Both the position numbers and the translations under genes were made by a program. A DNA stretch of 32,595 nucleotides from NCBI GenBank assembly GCA_910592205.1, contig CAJVPJ010000237.1, forward strand, positions 1 to 32,595, given 5' to 3'. Below the pieces are notes generated by a model. That model had not been told where the DNA came from. It ran no database searches and saw only the letters and a program-made list of their open reading frames with translations. This document shows, piece after piece, positions 11,436 through 22,553 of this stretch. Within the stretch, counting starts at the first letter, position 1. Every line of letters starts with the position of its first letter. The stretch is from Paraglomus occultum. Its lineage: Eukaryota; Glomeromycota; Glomeromycetes; Paraglomerales; Paraglomeraceae.

Positions 11436-11570
11436 GCCAAAAAAAGACGTGACTATGCTCATGCTCATGCAAATTTTTTAGAAGCGGTATCTGGAGCAAC
11501 ATGCGCAATAATGCAAAGAGAATGTTGTCAATGTTGTACTGAAGCGCGTGCCAAGCGTATTACGACCTAA
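11436..11570 (+). CDS. Orphan exon-like ORF, Cys-rich tail
   Basis: An ACTAAAC branch-point-like sequence followed by CAATTTCAG at 11427-11435 forms a good 3' splice site. It is directly followed by 44 open codons ending in TAA at 11568-11570. The peptide is basic, then has YAHAHANFLEAVSGATC, and ends with a CCQCC cluster. I found no convincing upstream exon: a possible donor GTATGA near 11355 has only a few open codons before it. It could be the last exon of an unrecognised gene, a decayed exon or chance. Confidence 0.22.
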   Translation, partial: AKKRRDYAHAHANFLEAVSGATCAIMQRECCQCCTEARAKRITT

Positions 11571-12097
11571 CCGTTGCGCCAGCAAAAACAAAGCCGTGTA
11601 CCAAACTATATGTTAATATGGAAATTACGGGTATCCACACCCAACATTGCTTGTCCAATGACATTAGCGTCACAGATACCGGAACCTGAGCTCAAAGGGC
11701 GATAAAAAAGAAAAAGATAAGGATGGGCCTATCATACATCAAACACTGTAGAAGCAGTCTTTTTGTTGTAGTTCCGAACTGATAGTTAGTTATTATTCCT
11801 AGAATAGATACACACTTGGAGACCGAATGAAGTAAATACGACCCATTAATAACAACGTTTCGGGTTATTATAGTTGATAGTGAATGAACGTATTTCCGGA
11901 AAACCCTTCCGCGGTCCGATACGATAGACTAACGATTAATACCATCTAAACCTGAATTAATTCAAGTAAAATATCTTCTTGATGACCAATTCCAGACATT
12001 TTTTGATACCACATACTAAGACAAAGAAAAGATAACATTTCTCTGTTTCTTCTTTTCGCTTACCAAATCCCAATTACTTCGCCTGGATGGGTGCATG
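11571..12097. other. Intergenic, nothing recognised
   Basis: AT-rich sequence without a supported gene, RNA or repeat on either strand. Confidence 0.3.
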
Positions 12098-12162
12098 AGC
12101 CCCATCCCATCCCTTTAACCCCATCCCGTTTAACCCCATCCCATTAACGGGAGAATGGGGCT
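12098..12162. repeat. Nested palindrome with CCCATCCC tandem units
   Basis: Outer arms AGCCCCAT (12098-12105) and ATGGGGCT (12155-12162) enclose inner arms CCCGTTTAA (12125-12133) and TTAACGGG (12144-12151). Between them the unit TTTAACCCCATCCC is repeated in degenerate form. This C-rich strand could fold into a hairpin and stands out sharply from the AT-rich surroundings. Confidence 0.6.
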
Positions 12163-13494
12163 TATTTGTCTGACGGTGAGCGTTTACATATTTTGCTACC
12201 GAATATAGCATGAATTAACCACATGCATTTCTCGTGCTTTCATTTTCTTTGTCTCGTCAACCATTCCATTATTGTACAACAAAGTGCCAGACCCAACCTT
12301 AATACGATCAGATCATCATTCATTTACCACCTACTTGGAGGGAGGTTATTAGCATTAGGCAACGTTGGATATTATTGGTTAGACGTTCGTTGTTTGGAAT
12401 AGAAAGACCATAGTTACGCTGTTGGATAGAAATAGAAAGGTTTATGTTAATGGCATAGGTTTAGCTGTATTAATATTACACATACATGATCACCGCATAT
12501 CGTTATACATACATGTACATATTATTAATGGAATCGCTTCAAAAACGGGTATTTTGTTTTAAACTGTTCATCCAAAAAGTGCAGGGCTATTAGCGTGTAA
12601 CCAAACAAGCGCTCATGGGGTTGATAGTAAAAGAAGGTATTGATGCTTATTAAGGCAGACCACATTCTCACAAAACACGACATCTATTACACATTGCACG
12701 CGTGCATATCAAGCATAAACAAACACAATACCCCATTACTTTATCTCTGTTACAATCGTTATCACTCGCAGCATTTTCCTTGTTCTATCGTTACAACCAC
12801 CAACAACGACAAGCATAAATCCATTCACATCCACTCATATCCATTCACATCCATCACATCCCATTCAAAACCCATTCACATCCATTCAATCTTTCCCCCC
12901 TCTTCTCTTTTACCCCTTTCACATCATATAACATTCTTCATTATCTCGCTTTCCCTTCCAAATCAAGTCTCCTTGTAAAATAGCAATAAATATACCGCTT
13001 ATTTAATAATCCCTTTTTTTTCTTCTTTTCAATATTTACGCTTATTACCTTTTTTAGAAGTCTACAGAAAAAATATATAATACCGGATTTTTGATAAAGA
13101 TAAAAAATCATTGAAAACGGAGGGTTTTTTTTTGTCAGTCAAAACCCAACTGAATTACTCGTTAGTTGGGGGGAATATTTTTCTCTGGGCAAGAGAGAAA
13201 AAAATAAAAAGCGTATAGACGTCAAACACATAAAGCTGAAATTGCCATTACGAAAAAACCAACAATACAATCTTATGCAGTAAACAGCTTCGGCATTCGT
13301 ATAGACACACTGTAAATATACATATCATACACGCACACACGACTTGTATAATATACAGACTCATTCGACGTTCCCGACTCTCCTTCGTCCCTTCCCACAC
13401 CCCTCTCTCCCCTTCCCCTCACCTTCCCCCCCTCCCCCTAACCCTCCACTCACTCATTCTCTGTAATTTTTTTTTTACGCTCCCTTTTTAGCAA
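12163..13494. promoter_or_regulatory. Upstream region of the seven-helix gene, CT-rich
   Basis: No gene supported. It holds degenerate CATTCACATC tandem units at 12820-12890, a C/T-rich stretch at 12890-12960, an inverted pair CCAACT/AGTTGG near 13146-13169, and TTTTTCTCT/AGAGAAAAA at 13178-13202. A long pyrimidine tract (about 13371-13440) lies just before the ATG at 13495. Pyrimidine tracts of this kind are common next to transcription starts in fungi, so this is the likely core promoter and leader. TTTTTAG directly before the start codon could also be the end of a 5' UTR intron. Confidence 0.45.
12820..12890. repeat. Degenerate CATTCACATC tandem repeat
   Basis: About seven imperfect copies of a 9-12 base unit (CCATTCACAT, CCACTCATAT, CCATTCAAAA and so on) run head to tail on the + strand. 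Confidence 0.6.
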
Positions 13495-14631
13495 ATGTCT
13501 TCCGATACTCAACCCCAAACTTTTCTCCTGCAAACGACATTTATAAGTAGTATAACGCTAAACACCATACTCCTTGCATGGGTGATAATCCATTCGCTTA
13601 CCGATGGACGCATACCTCCCCAACTACCAATTCTCAGACGTTGGACAATATCAGGAAGAACAATCGGATTCATGTGTGTAGTTGGGTCACTATTGTTTAA
13701 CATTACTGCGGATGTACTAGCAACGATAGCGGTGCCAGACCTAAGCTTTCTTTCGACTGCATTAATACTATGGACTTTGGCTTACGGACTAAAGGCATCG
13801 GCTGTGTTTATCAGCCTGGAGAGGTACTACACCGTCACCAAAAACTTGGTGAAAGAGGCCGTCGTGACGAAAAGGGAAACTACCGTCTATGCTGTATTCT
13901 CCGTTCTATCACTCGTCCTCGTGTATCCATCTCTGCTAGTCATCCTCTTGACGAAAGCAACTTCATGGTACGGTGGCTCACTACCCACATCATTCTACTT
14001 TACTGCACAACTACTCCTCGCTTCTATTCTATACATTAAACTCAATAGACGTATCGGGATCGTATTAGACGAAGGGTTATGTGTGGGAAGGAGAGCGATC
14101 AGAGAACTAAGGAAATTCAGGAGAAGAAATTTTTACATGATTGCAGCTTTGGGTGGAGAGGTCGTTGGAGGATTGATCTGGAACGTGGATATGATGACTG
14201 GCATGAACATATACAATAATCTCCAAGGAGGCATCGCCGTCCAAGTGTTTAGAAATTTCTCTTGTGCTTTGGTCTATATCTGTGTAACATGGGTGATATT
14301 TCCTCCAACAGACTTTACTCCGCAACCGGGAGCTGCCCCGGTAATAAATCTACCATATACGCATTCGCTTGCATCCGCAAAGAATGGATTTTCTTCTCTT
14401 CATCTTCGCTCTTATCTCAAACGTAACAACCATACTGTTCCATTTGGCCACATGTATCCCAAGCCACTGCGAGGTTCGTTCGATAGTGATGATATATTCG
14501 GTGATGATGATTTCGCAATAAGAGGAAACAATGATGGACTCCAGGAGGGTGGTGGTGTTGGTGTCGTTGTTAAGATGCCGGACAACGTGGTGGTTAAGGA
14601 TAAGGAAGGTTTCGTGGTCAATGTTGACTAA
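13495..14631 (+). CDS. Seven-helix membrane protein, GPCR-like, unknown
   Basis: A 378-residue intronless ORF in a region where the other large genes are intron-rich. Hydrophobic helices fall at about 10-33, 54-76, 82-106, 129-152, 163-184, 212-233 and 248-270, seven in all, with an outside N-terminus expected. A basic loop (RRAIRELRKFRRRN, about 199-212) precedes helix 6, where receptors contact G proteins. The tail of about 105 residues is soluble, acidic (SDDIFGDDD) and Gly/Val-rich at the end. This matches the layout of fungal seven-helix receptors, but I recognise no family motif, so receptor function is inference. Start: first ATG after the pyrimidine tract. Confidence 0.75.
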   Translation: MSSDTQPQTFLLQTTFISSITLNTILLAWVIIHSLTDGRIPPQLPILRRWTISGRTIGFMCVVGSLLFNITADVLATIAVPDLSFLSTALILWTLAYGLKASAVFISLERYYTVTKNLVKEAVVTKRETTVYAVFSVLSLVLVYPSLLVILLTKATSWYGGSLPTSFYFTAQLLLASILYIKLNRRIGIVLDEGLCVGRRAIRELRKFRRRNFYMIAALGGEVVGGLIWNVDMMTGMNIYNNLQGGIAVQVFRNFSCALVYICVTWVIFPPTDFTPQPGAAPVINLPYTHSLASAKNGFSSLHLRSYLKRNNHTVPFGHMYPKPLRGSFDSDDIFGDDDFAIRGNNDGLQEGGGVGVVVKMPDNVVVKDKEGFVVNVD

Positions 14632-15336
14632 GCAAAAAAAAACAAAAAGTCTATTCCTTCTGTGGTATGCTGAAAGTGGATATCATTTATTTTATATACA
14701 GAATACCAATCCGCAATTGTATAGAAACATTCATCTTCCTTTTGTCTCATGTTTCATAGATTATATAGATCAAGTTTTTGCATAGCATTATTTCTCACCC
14801 AACATATGTTACTTATATTCATTCATATCTACATTTATAGAAACACACTCAGTATATCTTCACAGTTTTGTGCATTGTAACATTTTATTCACGTCGTCTC
14901 CATCATTTTGAACATATTGTCTTTCTCACTGTAATATTTTCTTTCAAGTCATTTATCATGAAATGTACTTTAAATTGTACTTTGACAAAAGAAGAAAAAA
15001 AAATAAATGCCAAGTTTTTAAGATCCTATAAATAAATAGCGAAAATATGTCTAATAAGCAAAGAAAAAGTTGGCGGGAAAGATGTTATTGAGAAACTAAA
15101 CACGATCCAGTACTGCGAAGACATTAAGGAATTCTCGTCCTTTCGCTATAGACTGAATTGCCATTTATTTCATCCACTTCATCTCCGACACAACTTTCAA
15201 TCTTCTCGACTTGCGTTACTTTGTGACATTTCATTTGATACAAAAATAGTACTAAACAGATATCTATAGGTATAAGTGCTGGGAAACATGGGGAAACAGA
15301 TATTAATATATGAAAATATAGAAAATATAGTAAACA

Positions 15337-15437
15337 AACACCCCCAAAGGTATGAAGGCAAACGAAAACTTGCTAATTATATATGATGGTAATTAAAGAA
15401 AACGATATAAAGACATTATATATAGTTTGGGGGTGTT
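15337..15437. repeat. 12-bp inverted repeat, 77-base spacer
   Basis: AACACCCCCAAA at 15337-15348 and its exact reverse complement at 15426-15437 enclose AT-rich DNA. It could be a remnant of a small inverted-repeat element; no target duplication is visible. Confidence 0.5.
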
Positions 15438-15486
15438 GAAGAAAAAACGCTAATTGGTAATCTAACCGGGAATGATAAAGACACGA

Positions 15487-15521
15487 CCTCAACCCTCAAC
15501 CTCAACCTCAACCTCAACCTC
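15487..15521. repeat. CTCAAC hexanucleotide microsatellite
   Basis: About five uninterrupted or nearly uninterrupted copies of CCTCAA/CTCAAC lie in the 3' flank of the HECT gene. Confidence 0.7.
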
Positions 15522-15723
15522 TGCACAACTCCAATAAACACTGTTCATGAATTTAGTCTACTCCATCTCGAAAACCACTCTCCCCCGTATGCACACAAAT
15601 CTAATCTAAGCCCGACTGTCTCTGATAGAGAGATTGCTTAATGTACAAAGAGAAAAATAAAAGAAATCTCTCAAGTCCTCATTGGATTAAGAAAAATAAG
15701 GAAAGGATTAATGTCATTCTTTT

Positions 15724-18700
15724 TCACTTTAATCCAAACCCTTCGCTATCTGTTATGGCTCTTATGAGTTTGGCTTCGAGTTTCCTCTTTGTTCGGTATC
15801 GGTATAAACATATTTGGTTGAAGCATGTATGGGCAATCGGGAATCTGGTGAAAAGACAAAAACGTTAGTTTTAAAAATAATTGTAGTTATCAAACAATTT
15901 TGTGTCCCAACTTGGGTTTTTGTTTCAATCCCCTACTACATTATTCGTTTCTTTGTTTCATTTTGATACGTGTCTCGTAGCCCCTTAATTATGTACAAAC
16001 CTCTCACTATCCTCTCCAATACATGTAATCTTGAAAGCCAAATTCTCTACTCCAGTCGCCGGAATCCTATCTGTTCCTGTGACGAATGTTAAAAGTTTCC
16101 TTTGCATTAATGGATTCATTTCTTTAAACAACATCCAAAAGTGTCTAATTGTTTCCTCGTCCTCACGGAAGCCCTCGTATATAGTCACAGTGCGAAGTTG
16201 TTCGATTTGTAGTGGTTCGTCGCTGCCTCGAACAAGAAGTTCTATTTCTTCTGGTTGGAAAAGCTGTTGTAGAACAATTTGTGAAAAGAGGAAGAATATG
16301 GGAAATTTGAGTCGTGCGGTTAAAAAAAGAAACGTAAATACCCCACTAATGTACTTACAGAAAGCGCATTTCCACCACACACATGATTGAATCCACGTTT
16401 GAATGGATCAAATTGTTTGGCGATTGACTCGTTTAGTACAAAGTTGACGTAGCGATTGACATAGTCTACATTGAGTGCGAGTATGTATTATTATATCAAT
16501 GTTTTGTTTACGGATCGTACCATCGCAGAGAATAGTACTGATGGATGTAGAAAATTCAAACTTCCAGACAGAGTGTACTGCTTTTTTGCTCCTAAATATT
16601 GGTCTCTTACCTTCTCGATTCTTGTTAGTTACCGGTATATTTTCACCACCAGGTATCAGCGGTACTCTTACAATTTCACCATAACTCTCATATTCTCCTA
16701 CAAAGTCCAAAAATGTTGATTCCACGTCTGGCAGTGTCAATAGTTTCTCCAATCCGTTTGCGAAAGCAGGTCGAAATACTTTCAAATCTTCTAATGTGAC
16801 AGGAATATTAAGGAGTTTTTTGTAGCAGGCGAGAGGGAGATGGACGTCGAGGATGGTGGAATTGTAGATTGCTAGACCAATCACAACTCCCACTAGGTAG
16901 TATTGATCCGAAGCTTCAAAGGACGCTGGGTTGAACCAACACAGGTTGCTGTCTTCGTCCCAGGTAAACATACCTTTGGAAAGAATACGGAAAAGTGAAA
17001 AACTGACAAAATAATAGGATAAAAGCAAAAGATTCCCCCTCCCCCAACTTTGTTATCCTTTCTTCCTAATTCTGTGTATTTACCATATTGCGGATCAAAT
17101 AATTCCCTGACCAATAGTAAAAACCATTCTTTCCTCAATCCCCCTGCATCTACTCCATCTTCATCGATGAATTCTATCCGTAATGACTTTTTTATGTCCA
17201 TTTCGTGAGATGCTAACTGGTTCAAAGAGTCTTCGATTAAATTATCACGGTGGACTCGTAATATGAGCTGAGGCGTTGTAAGCCGTTTCTCAAACAGGAT
17301 TGTGAAGAATGCTTCCTAGGTTTTCGTGTAAAAAAAAAAGTTGATGACAATAGTAACAACGTAAGCGAGTCGCATAAAATAGTATAGGCATTTTGTCTTT
17401 TTTTTTTTATACCTTTGCTTTGATGTCCATCTGTCGCTTAGCATCGAATTCCATTATTTGCATTTTCCCACCCATGCTTATTAAAAATGGGTATTGACAG
17501 AAGGCGAATTTTCTGTTCACCAAATCGTACAAATGGTATTAGTAAGTTAGCCGTACAATTGGATTTTCATCAAACGCTACATGTGGAATAGTAGACGATT
17601 GTTACCCAGTTCGTTGTTCCCAATTGTCATAATCTACTATAAAGTCAATACAATCGACCATTGCATTATAGAAATCTGATAATGAAATTTTTGAATGTTG
17701 TTTGTTTGCCGCAACTGCACATGAAGTAGGAGGGAAAATACGATAATTAGCAATGGTGAACGTACAAGTAAGACATCTCACATGTTAAACTGGCATCTAC
17801 TTGCTGAACAATACTCACATAGCAGCGCCATAACCCGCGCAGCAGATCCGATCTGCCAGTCCGATTCATATGTAGGAACAGGTCCTGGACACGCGTTACG
17901 CTGCTGTTTGTTCAATCGAGAAGAAATGAAAGCATTGACCAATTCGACGCGTTTTCGGAAAGTCGTTACTGAAAGTCTAGCAAGAATTATTATATCGTGT
18001 GTTAGAATATAGGAGAAATAAAATTTACAAATGTTTTTTTCTAGATGGCGGGAGTTGATCGAGATGTACCGTGAAAACCAGTTCACTAAATAGTGATGTA
18101 GTTCATTGGTCAAGTTGGAGAGTAATCCAAAAATACGTTTAACAATGTTATGATGGTATTGAGACTCTCGCGGAAAGTTATGTTGTGATAGAAGAGGATT
18201 CTATAGGGACGATAGATAATACGCAATGGTGAATAAAAAAAAAGTCTGGCATATGTAATAATTTATATCACGTGATTATTATGTAGAAGTCGATTACCTC
18301 CAAAATTATCATTAAGAATTTAATTTCGTCTGTATGTTTCAATATCCTACACTCAGATATGGAATAAAGACAAGCTTAATGGCCATGTAAATGCGCAATG
18401 TCGAACGTAGCAATAATCGTGCACATGAAAATTAAGCCAACACTTACCTTCCAGGTCGCTTTAATACATTCTCGATTGATTTCATCATTACTCTTATGAC
18501 ATTAACAGGCTATCCGACATTAAAAAAAAACATATTTAGATGTGATACAATTACCGACGAAAAAATAATGACAGCGATTGGCATGGTACTTGATTTCCAC
18601 ATTATATAATCGACATACCAATTCCAGTAGAATCCTATATGCCTCTCTCACTTGGTCCAACGCAACACCACAATCATCCAGACTAACGGAACGACCCTAC

Positions 18701-19721
18701 GGGAATAAATTCTCAGTTAACTATAGAAATACGAACAAAGAGCAGTAATACAAAGACAAAGAATTCTATTGACATGGCCATGTAAATTTGGGATGTACAT
18801 GTAGCCTCCATCATCCCATACACGTTACTAAACTTACATTACTAAAACTTGCGTTCAAAGAATGCCAATTAGAGAAACATTTTGATATGGCCTCTTCCAA
18901 TAATTCATAGTCTGGTATTCCTCTGCTTGATTGCTGATTTCGACAAGTAACAATCAACGAGTGAATATGGTCGAGTGTCAATGGCATTATTATTTCTTGA
19001 AGAACGATGTAAAATTGGGTTAGAATGTGTATGCAGGAAAAGCATGATTGATGTTGCATGCAGACTGTTACCTTTCTGAGTAGTCGGTTTTAGGTCATTA
19101 ATCGTTTGACATACTGTGCATCTGAAGCATGATACCGATACTGGGAACCGTAAAGTACTAAATAAAAATACATAGTAAAGTAAGCTTGGGCAAGTCTGTT
19201 CAATCGCAGTCGATAAAGAAGCTCTGCTGAATCCAACAAAACGCGCCAAGCAGGTATCAAGAGTACTTTTATCATACTCCCAAAATGATTCTATTGCTCA
19301 CCTGTTGCAACACATACACTTGCCTATCGTCTGAACGAACAATGTTTATGGAACCGATAAGACAAAAATTAGCATTCTCTTCAGACATACAGTCGTGTTA
19401 TTACCCATACAAGTGCAATTTTATGATATCATCCCTTTTTGTTTACTATTTCTAAGCTTCTTCCGACTGTCCAACTATCCCACCTTCCTCCGACAACAAA
19501 CGAAATATTCATACCATAGCCACAGCTTGTGCATTAGGATATGCATTTAGTCCAACCCCAACTCCATTGCTCATATGGCCTCCGATACCAGAATTAACAA
19601 TAGATCCGCTAATACCTCCACTAGCTGTTCTAACGAGATTGGACGACGAGCTACTGTTTGAATAAGGCGTTAACGAAGGACCAGCACCAGACCGAGACGA
19701 TAGATTCTTGGAATAATCCAT
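15724..19721 (-). CDS. HECT-type E3 ubiquitin ligase, Hul4/HECTD2-like
   Basis: Transfers ubiquitin from an E2 to its own catalytic Cys, then to a substrate. Exons on the minus strand: 19721-19515, 19376-19318, 19226-19072, 18995-18838, 18696-18619, 18509-18448, 18346-18298, 18200-18070, 17976-17819, 17714-17606, 17512-17413, 17315-17084, 16973-16611, 16465-16359, 16263-16001, 15844-15724. Phases agree throughout, giving 783 residues. Order: Ser/Gly-rich N-terminus; a Cys cluster [12 protein letters not shown] (about 122-133); middle region with [16 protein letters not shown] and NWFSR; HECT domain from about 423 with [13 protein letters not shown]-type motif (here [15 protein letters not shown]), and a C-terminal HTCFN with catalytic Cys751, ending GFGLK. 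The HECT part is secure. Intron 1 has a weak acceptor and the intron 2 borders are my best phase-consistent choice. The frame opens at a TTG three codons earlier; ATG at 19721 is taken as start. Confidence 0.92.
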
Positions 19722-21102
19722 AAGAATCAAGTAGAATTCGTTGTATGATTGGTGATTTTGAAAAAGTTGAACACTAATCAGGGAAAAAGTGACAGTTGTT
19801 GTCAGGGTCGGTCCGGTTCTGTTAATATTGTTATTATTATTATTGCTGACGTTACAGTTCTGAAAGTTTGTTTGCCGTTGTTTATAGGGTTTGGTCGTGA
19901 CCGAGAGTTAGATGATTATATACTATACAGCACACCCGAAGTTAGTTAGCAAAAATATAACGAAAGCAATTCTTCGTAACTAGCCCCAGATTGTATCACC
20001 ACAAAGTGGCAAAGCAAAATAATGTCTAAACAGCAAGTCAAAATCGATAGACCGGGGATTGGCTCTGTTTCTGAATTACGAATAAAAGCAATCGACGGAA
20101 AGCAGACAATGGATAGACTTTTTTCTCAGCCAAGTAAGGAATGATAGAATCGATGCAAGCGGCGCAATAAACTCTGCGAATGGCAAATACGCAAGGGAAT
20201 GTCGATTGTTGATTTAATTTGATGAAATGAAAAAGGTGTGAGGGTTTGGGGAAAAGAAAAGAGAGTATTTTCGTGTGGACAGTGGTGAAAATTTAAACTA
20301 CCCTGAGAATACTTTTTACAATGATGATGACGATTTTATATGTATTGCTAATTACATGTAATTAGTTTTACATGTCCGTAAAAGATTTATCGAACAATGT
20401 GAAAAACAAAAGCAATATGACAAGAATAATGGAAATAAGAAAAAGACCTTGGGATGATTTGTAATTTATGATTTACTGACCGGAATAGGCAAGTAACAAA
20501 ATGAACACAATGATCAAGAAACAACGAGATTCACTTTAAAACCTTGGGAATGTCTCGACTATCTGGTGATTGTCACACAAAAGTGTTACCAATTTGGTAT
20601 GACAAAACGAAGGATTGTTCATAAAATAATACTCCCTTTTGAATTCTCATTTTTCCAAACCAGTTTCGGGTTTCCTTTGTACTTTTATTATCCTCCAAAA
20701 TAATACAAAAAATATAATTATCTGTCGGTTTCGTTTTAATATAAATAAGCTGACCGGTCAGCTTTCTCATGCTCGTGTGAAATAGCAAAGTCAACTTACT
20801 ACAAACTACATCTTTTCATTCGCTTATAAAGTCAATTATCCGGCAGAGTGTACCAAAAAGAAAAAAAAAGCCTACTCTTAGCACAAACCTACAATTACTT
20901 ACCAACATTTCATCTGACGTACATATTTTTATAATAATATTAATTAATAAGCAATTCCTGTTCAAGTTAGGCAGAAATATACCTACTTTACAGCCTAAAC
21001 GTCGCTTTCCCAACACTACTTTCATCTCCAGCTACTATCGCTCGAGTTTTCGTCGATATACCAAGCATTATCACATTCGAGTTACTTCATCTCTACAGCT
21101 AA
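19722..21102. promoter_or_regulatory. Divergent intergenic region
   Basis: Lies between the start of the HECT gene (-) and the 170-residue ORF (+), so it should carry both promoters. A TTA microsatellite is present at about 19821-19843. No other gene, RNA or repeat is supported. Confidence 0.35.
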
Positions 21103-21615
21103 ATGTATCTCAAATCAACACACTCACGCCTCCTAGATGGTGGGCATCAATGGGAAGTAACCCTGTTTTGCAATACCGAGGCAAACACAATCGCTTCCGT
21201 CGACATCTTTCCAAAAGGCCGAACATCCAAAGTCGTCCCGAACGATGCCAAACCAGCACCAACAGCATACACAATGACGTATTCCGCATCAAAGAATGAG
21301 GATCCTCCAGAACGCTTTACCGCAGAAATAACACTACGTACAGGAGGCAAAAAGACAGTCACTGTCCCAGCAAACATGGCTACCGATCGAAAACGAAGAA
21401 GACCGGACGGAAGCGTCGATGATGAGGCGGTGGAAATGGAAAATCAGCCTACATCACCGCCAAATGAAGAGAACATTAAGAAGAAACGAAGCAAGGGTTG
21501 CTTTGTATGGTTTACGAGAAGAAGGAGCAAGAATAAGGATGGCATAGATGAAAAGCGAACTGGAGAGGATGACGATGCACCGAAAGGCTGTTGCTTTTGT
21601 TGTTTTTGTCGATGA
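21103..21615 (+). CDS. Unknown 170-residue protein with Cys-cluster C-terminus
   Basis: A single-exon ORF. Residues 1-95 alternate in a beta-strand-like pattern (HQWEVTLFCNTEA, FTAEITLRTGGKKTVTV). Residues 96-160 are hydrophilic and rich in Lys, Arg, Glu and Asp (RKRRRPDG, KKKRSKG). The end is KGCCFCCFCR, five Cys in eight residues. A terminal Cys cluster behind a basic stretch would suit S-acylation and membrane anchoring, or metal binding; this is inference. No homologous family is recognised. GC content is higher than in flanking DNA and the frame is uninterrupted, which supports a real gene. Confidence 0.6.
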   Translation: MYLKSTHSRLLDGGHQWEVTLFCNTEANTIASVDIFPKGRTSKVVPNDAKPAPTAYTMTYSASKNEDPPERFTAEITLRTGGKKTVTVPANMATDRKRRRPDGSVDDEAVEMENQPTSPPNEENIKKKRSKGCFVWFTRRRSKNKDGIDEKRTGEDDDAPKGCCFCCFCR

Positions 21616-22553
21616 AGGTAAAGCGATTTGAATGGCGTGCATATGTTTTGATTGGAAAACCCTCACGAATATTATTACGATTAGTCCTGACATTCTAATT
21701 GAAACTAGGTATCCCTGTCAACCAAATATGGCACATCGGTGACGTTATGCAACGCCATCGATCAAAAAAACCCCACTATTTTAATATATATTGAAAGTAT
21801 ACAAATACTCTTATTTTCTTTTTAATTTATGAGAACTACTTGCATTCGGAACAGACGATTATATTTTATAGTAAAAAAATATTGTAATACTGATATTGAC
21901 TACTATTTCATATGTAACATTTACATTGCTGTTCAATAAATGAACCCATTTTTTTTTCTAACAAGACATCTGATAAGGCCATGCCAAGATGAACCACGTG
22001 TGCCAATAATAAATGATTCGACGGATGCGCTTGATTTCACAAGTCACCAGCTTCAGATGGTTTTCCCCCCCTCTCTTTGTTATTCAAGACTATGATAATT
22101 CCCAAATGAAAGTGTAGATTGAGCGTTTGTAATTGTTAGTTATTGGTTACAATAGAAATGGCCTGATCATGTCTTTCAGGCGGGAAAATGAAATAAAGTT
22201 ATATGCACTATGAAAATGTTATGCAACAATAACACATACAAAATATTACGCATATTGCGATTAATGCCGTAACACAAACAAACCTGATGACTACAATTCT
22301 GGCCTTGTTTCTATTTATTTTGTGTCAAACCATTAATATTAAACATTTTAATAATGACAAATCAACTGTTTCAGATACTCATGATGCTTGCGTCTTAGTG
22401 GGCACCTGGGAATTTTTATAAGAAAACGAACACCGATTCACTAATATTCGGTAAATTACCCATCAGTTTGTCTGCTAGACCCGCTTAGCGGTAAATCATT
22501 TGCGCATACAATGGCGTACAAGAGCCTATTATTGAGTCACAAATTGGATAATA
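21616..22553. other. Intergenic, AT-rich
   Basis: 3' flank of the preceding gene. No gene, RNA or repeat is supported before the inverted-repeat element at 22554. Confidence 0.35.

Larger units (their letters stand above)
14632..15723. other. Convergent 3' flanks with simple repeats
   Basis: The region between the seven-helix gene and the oppositely transcribed HECT gene. It contains AT-rich 3' UTR-like DNA, a CTCAAC tandem repeat at 15487-15521, and a 12-bp inverted pair (15337-15348 and 15426-15437). No gene is supported. Confidence 0.4.

Noticed and set aside
12820-12890. Regularly spaced repeats considered as a CRISPR array
   Set aside because: Units are 9-12 bases, degenerate and head to tail without unique spacers, in eukaryotic DNA.
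12640-12978. 112-residue ORF rich in His, Ser and Pro
   Set aside because: Its composition is produced by the CATTCACATC tandem repeat and the pyrimidine tract; not a protein-like sequence.
13178-13202. Hairpin followed by A/T run resembling a bacterial terminator
   Set aside because: The DNA is eukaryotic nuclear with spliced genes; rho-independent terminators do not apply, and it lies upstream of a gene.
15641-15868. Plus-strand ORF over the last HECT exon
   Set aside because: Antisense shadow of the conserved HTCFN...GFGLK exon.
16031-16390. 119-residue plus-strand ORF
   Set aside because: Antisense of HECT exon 15 (16001-16263) and its upstream intron; the minus-strand reading has the conserved motifs.
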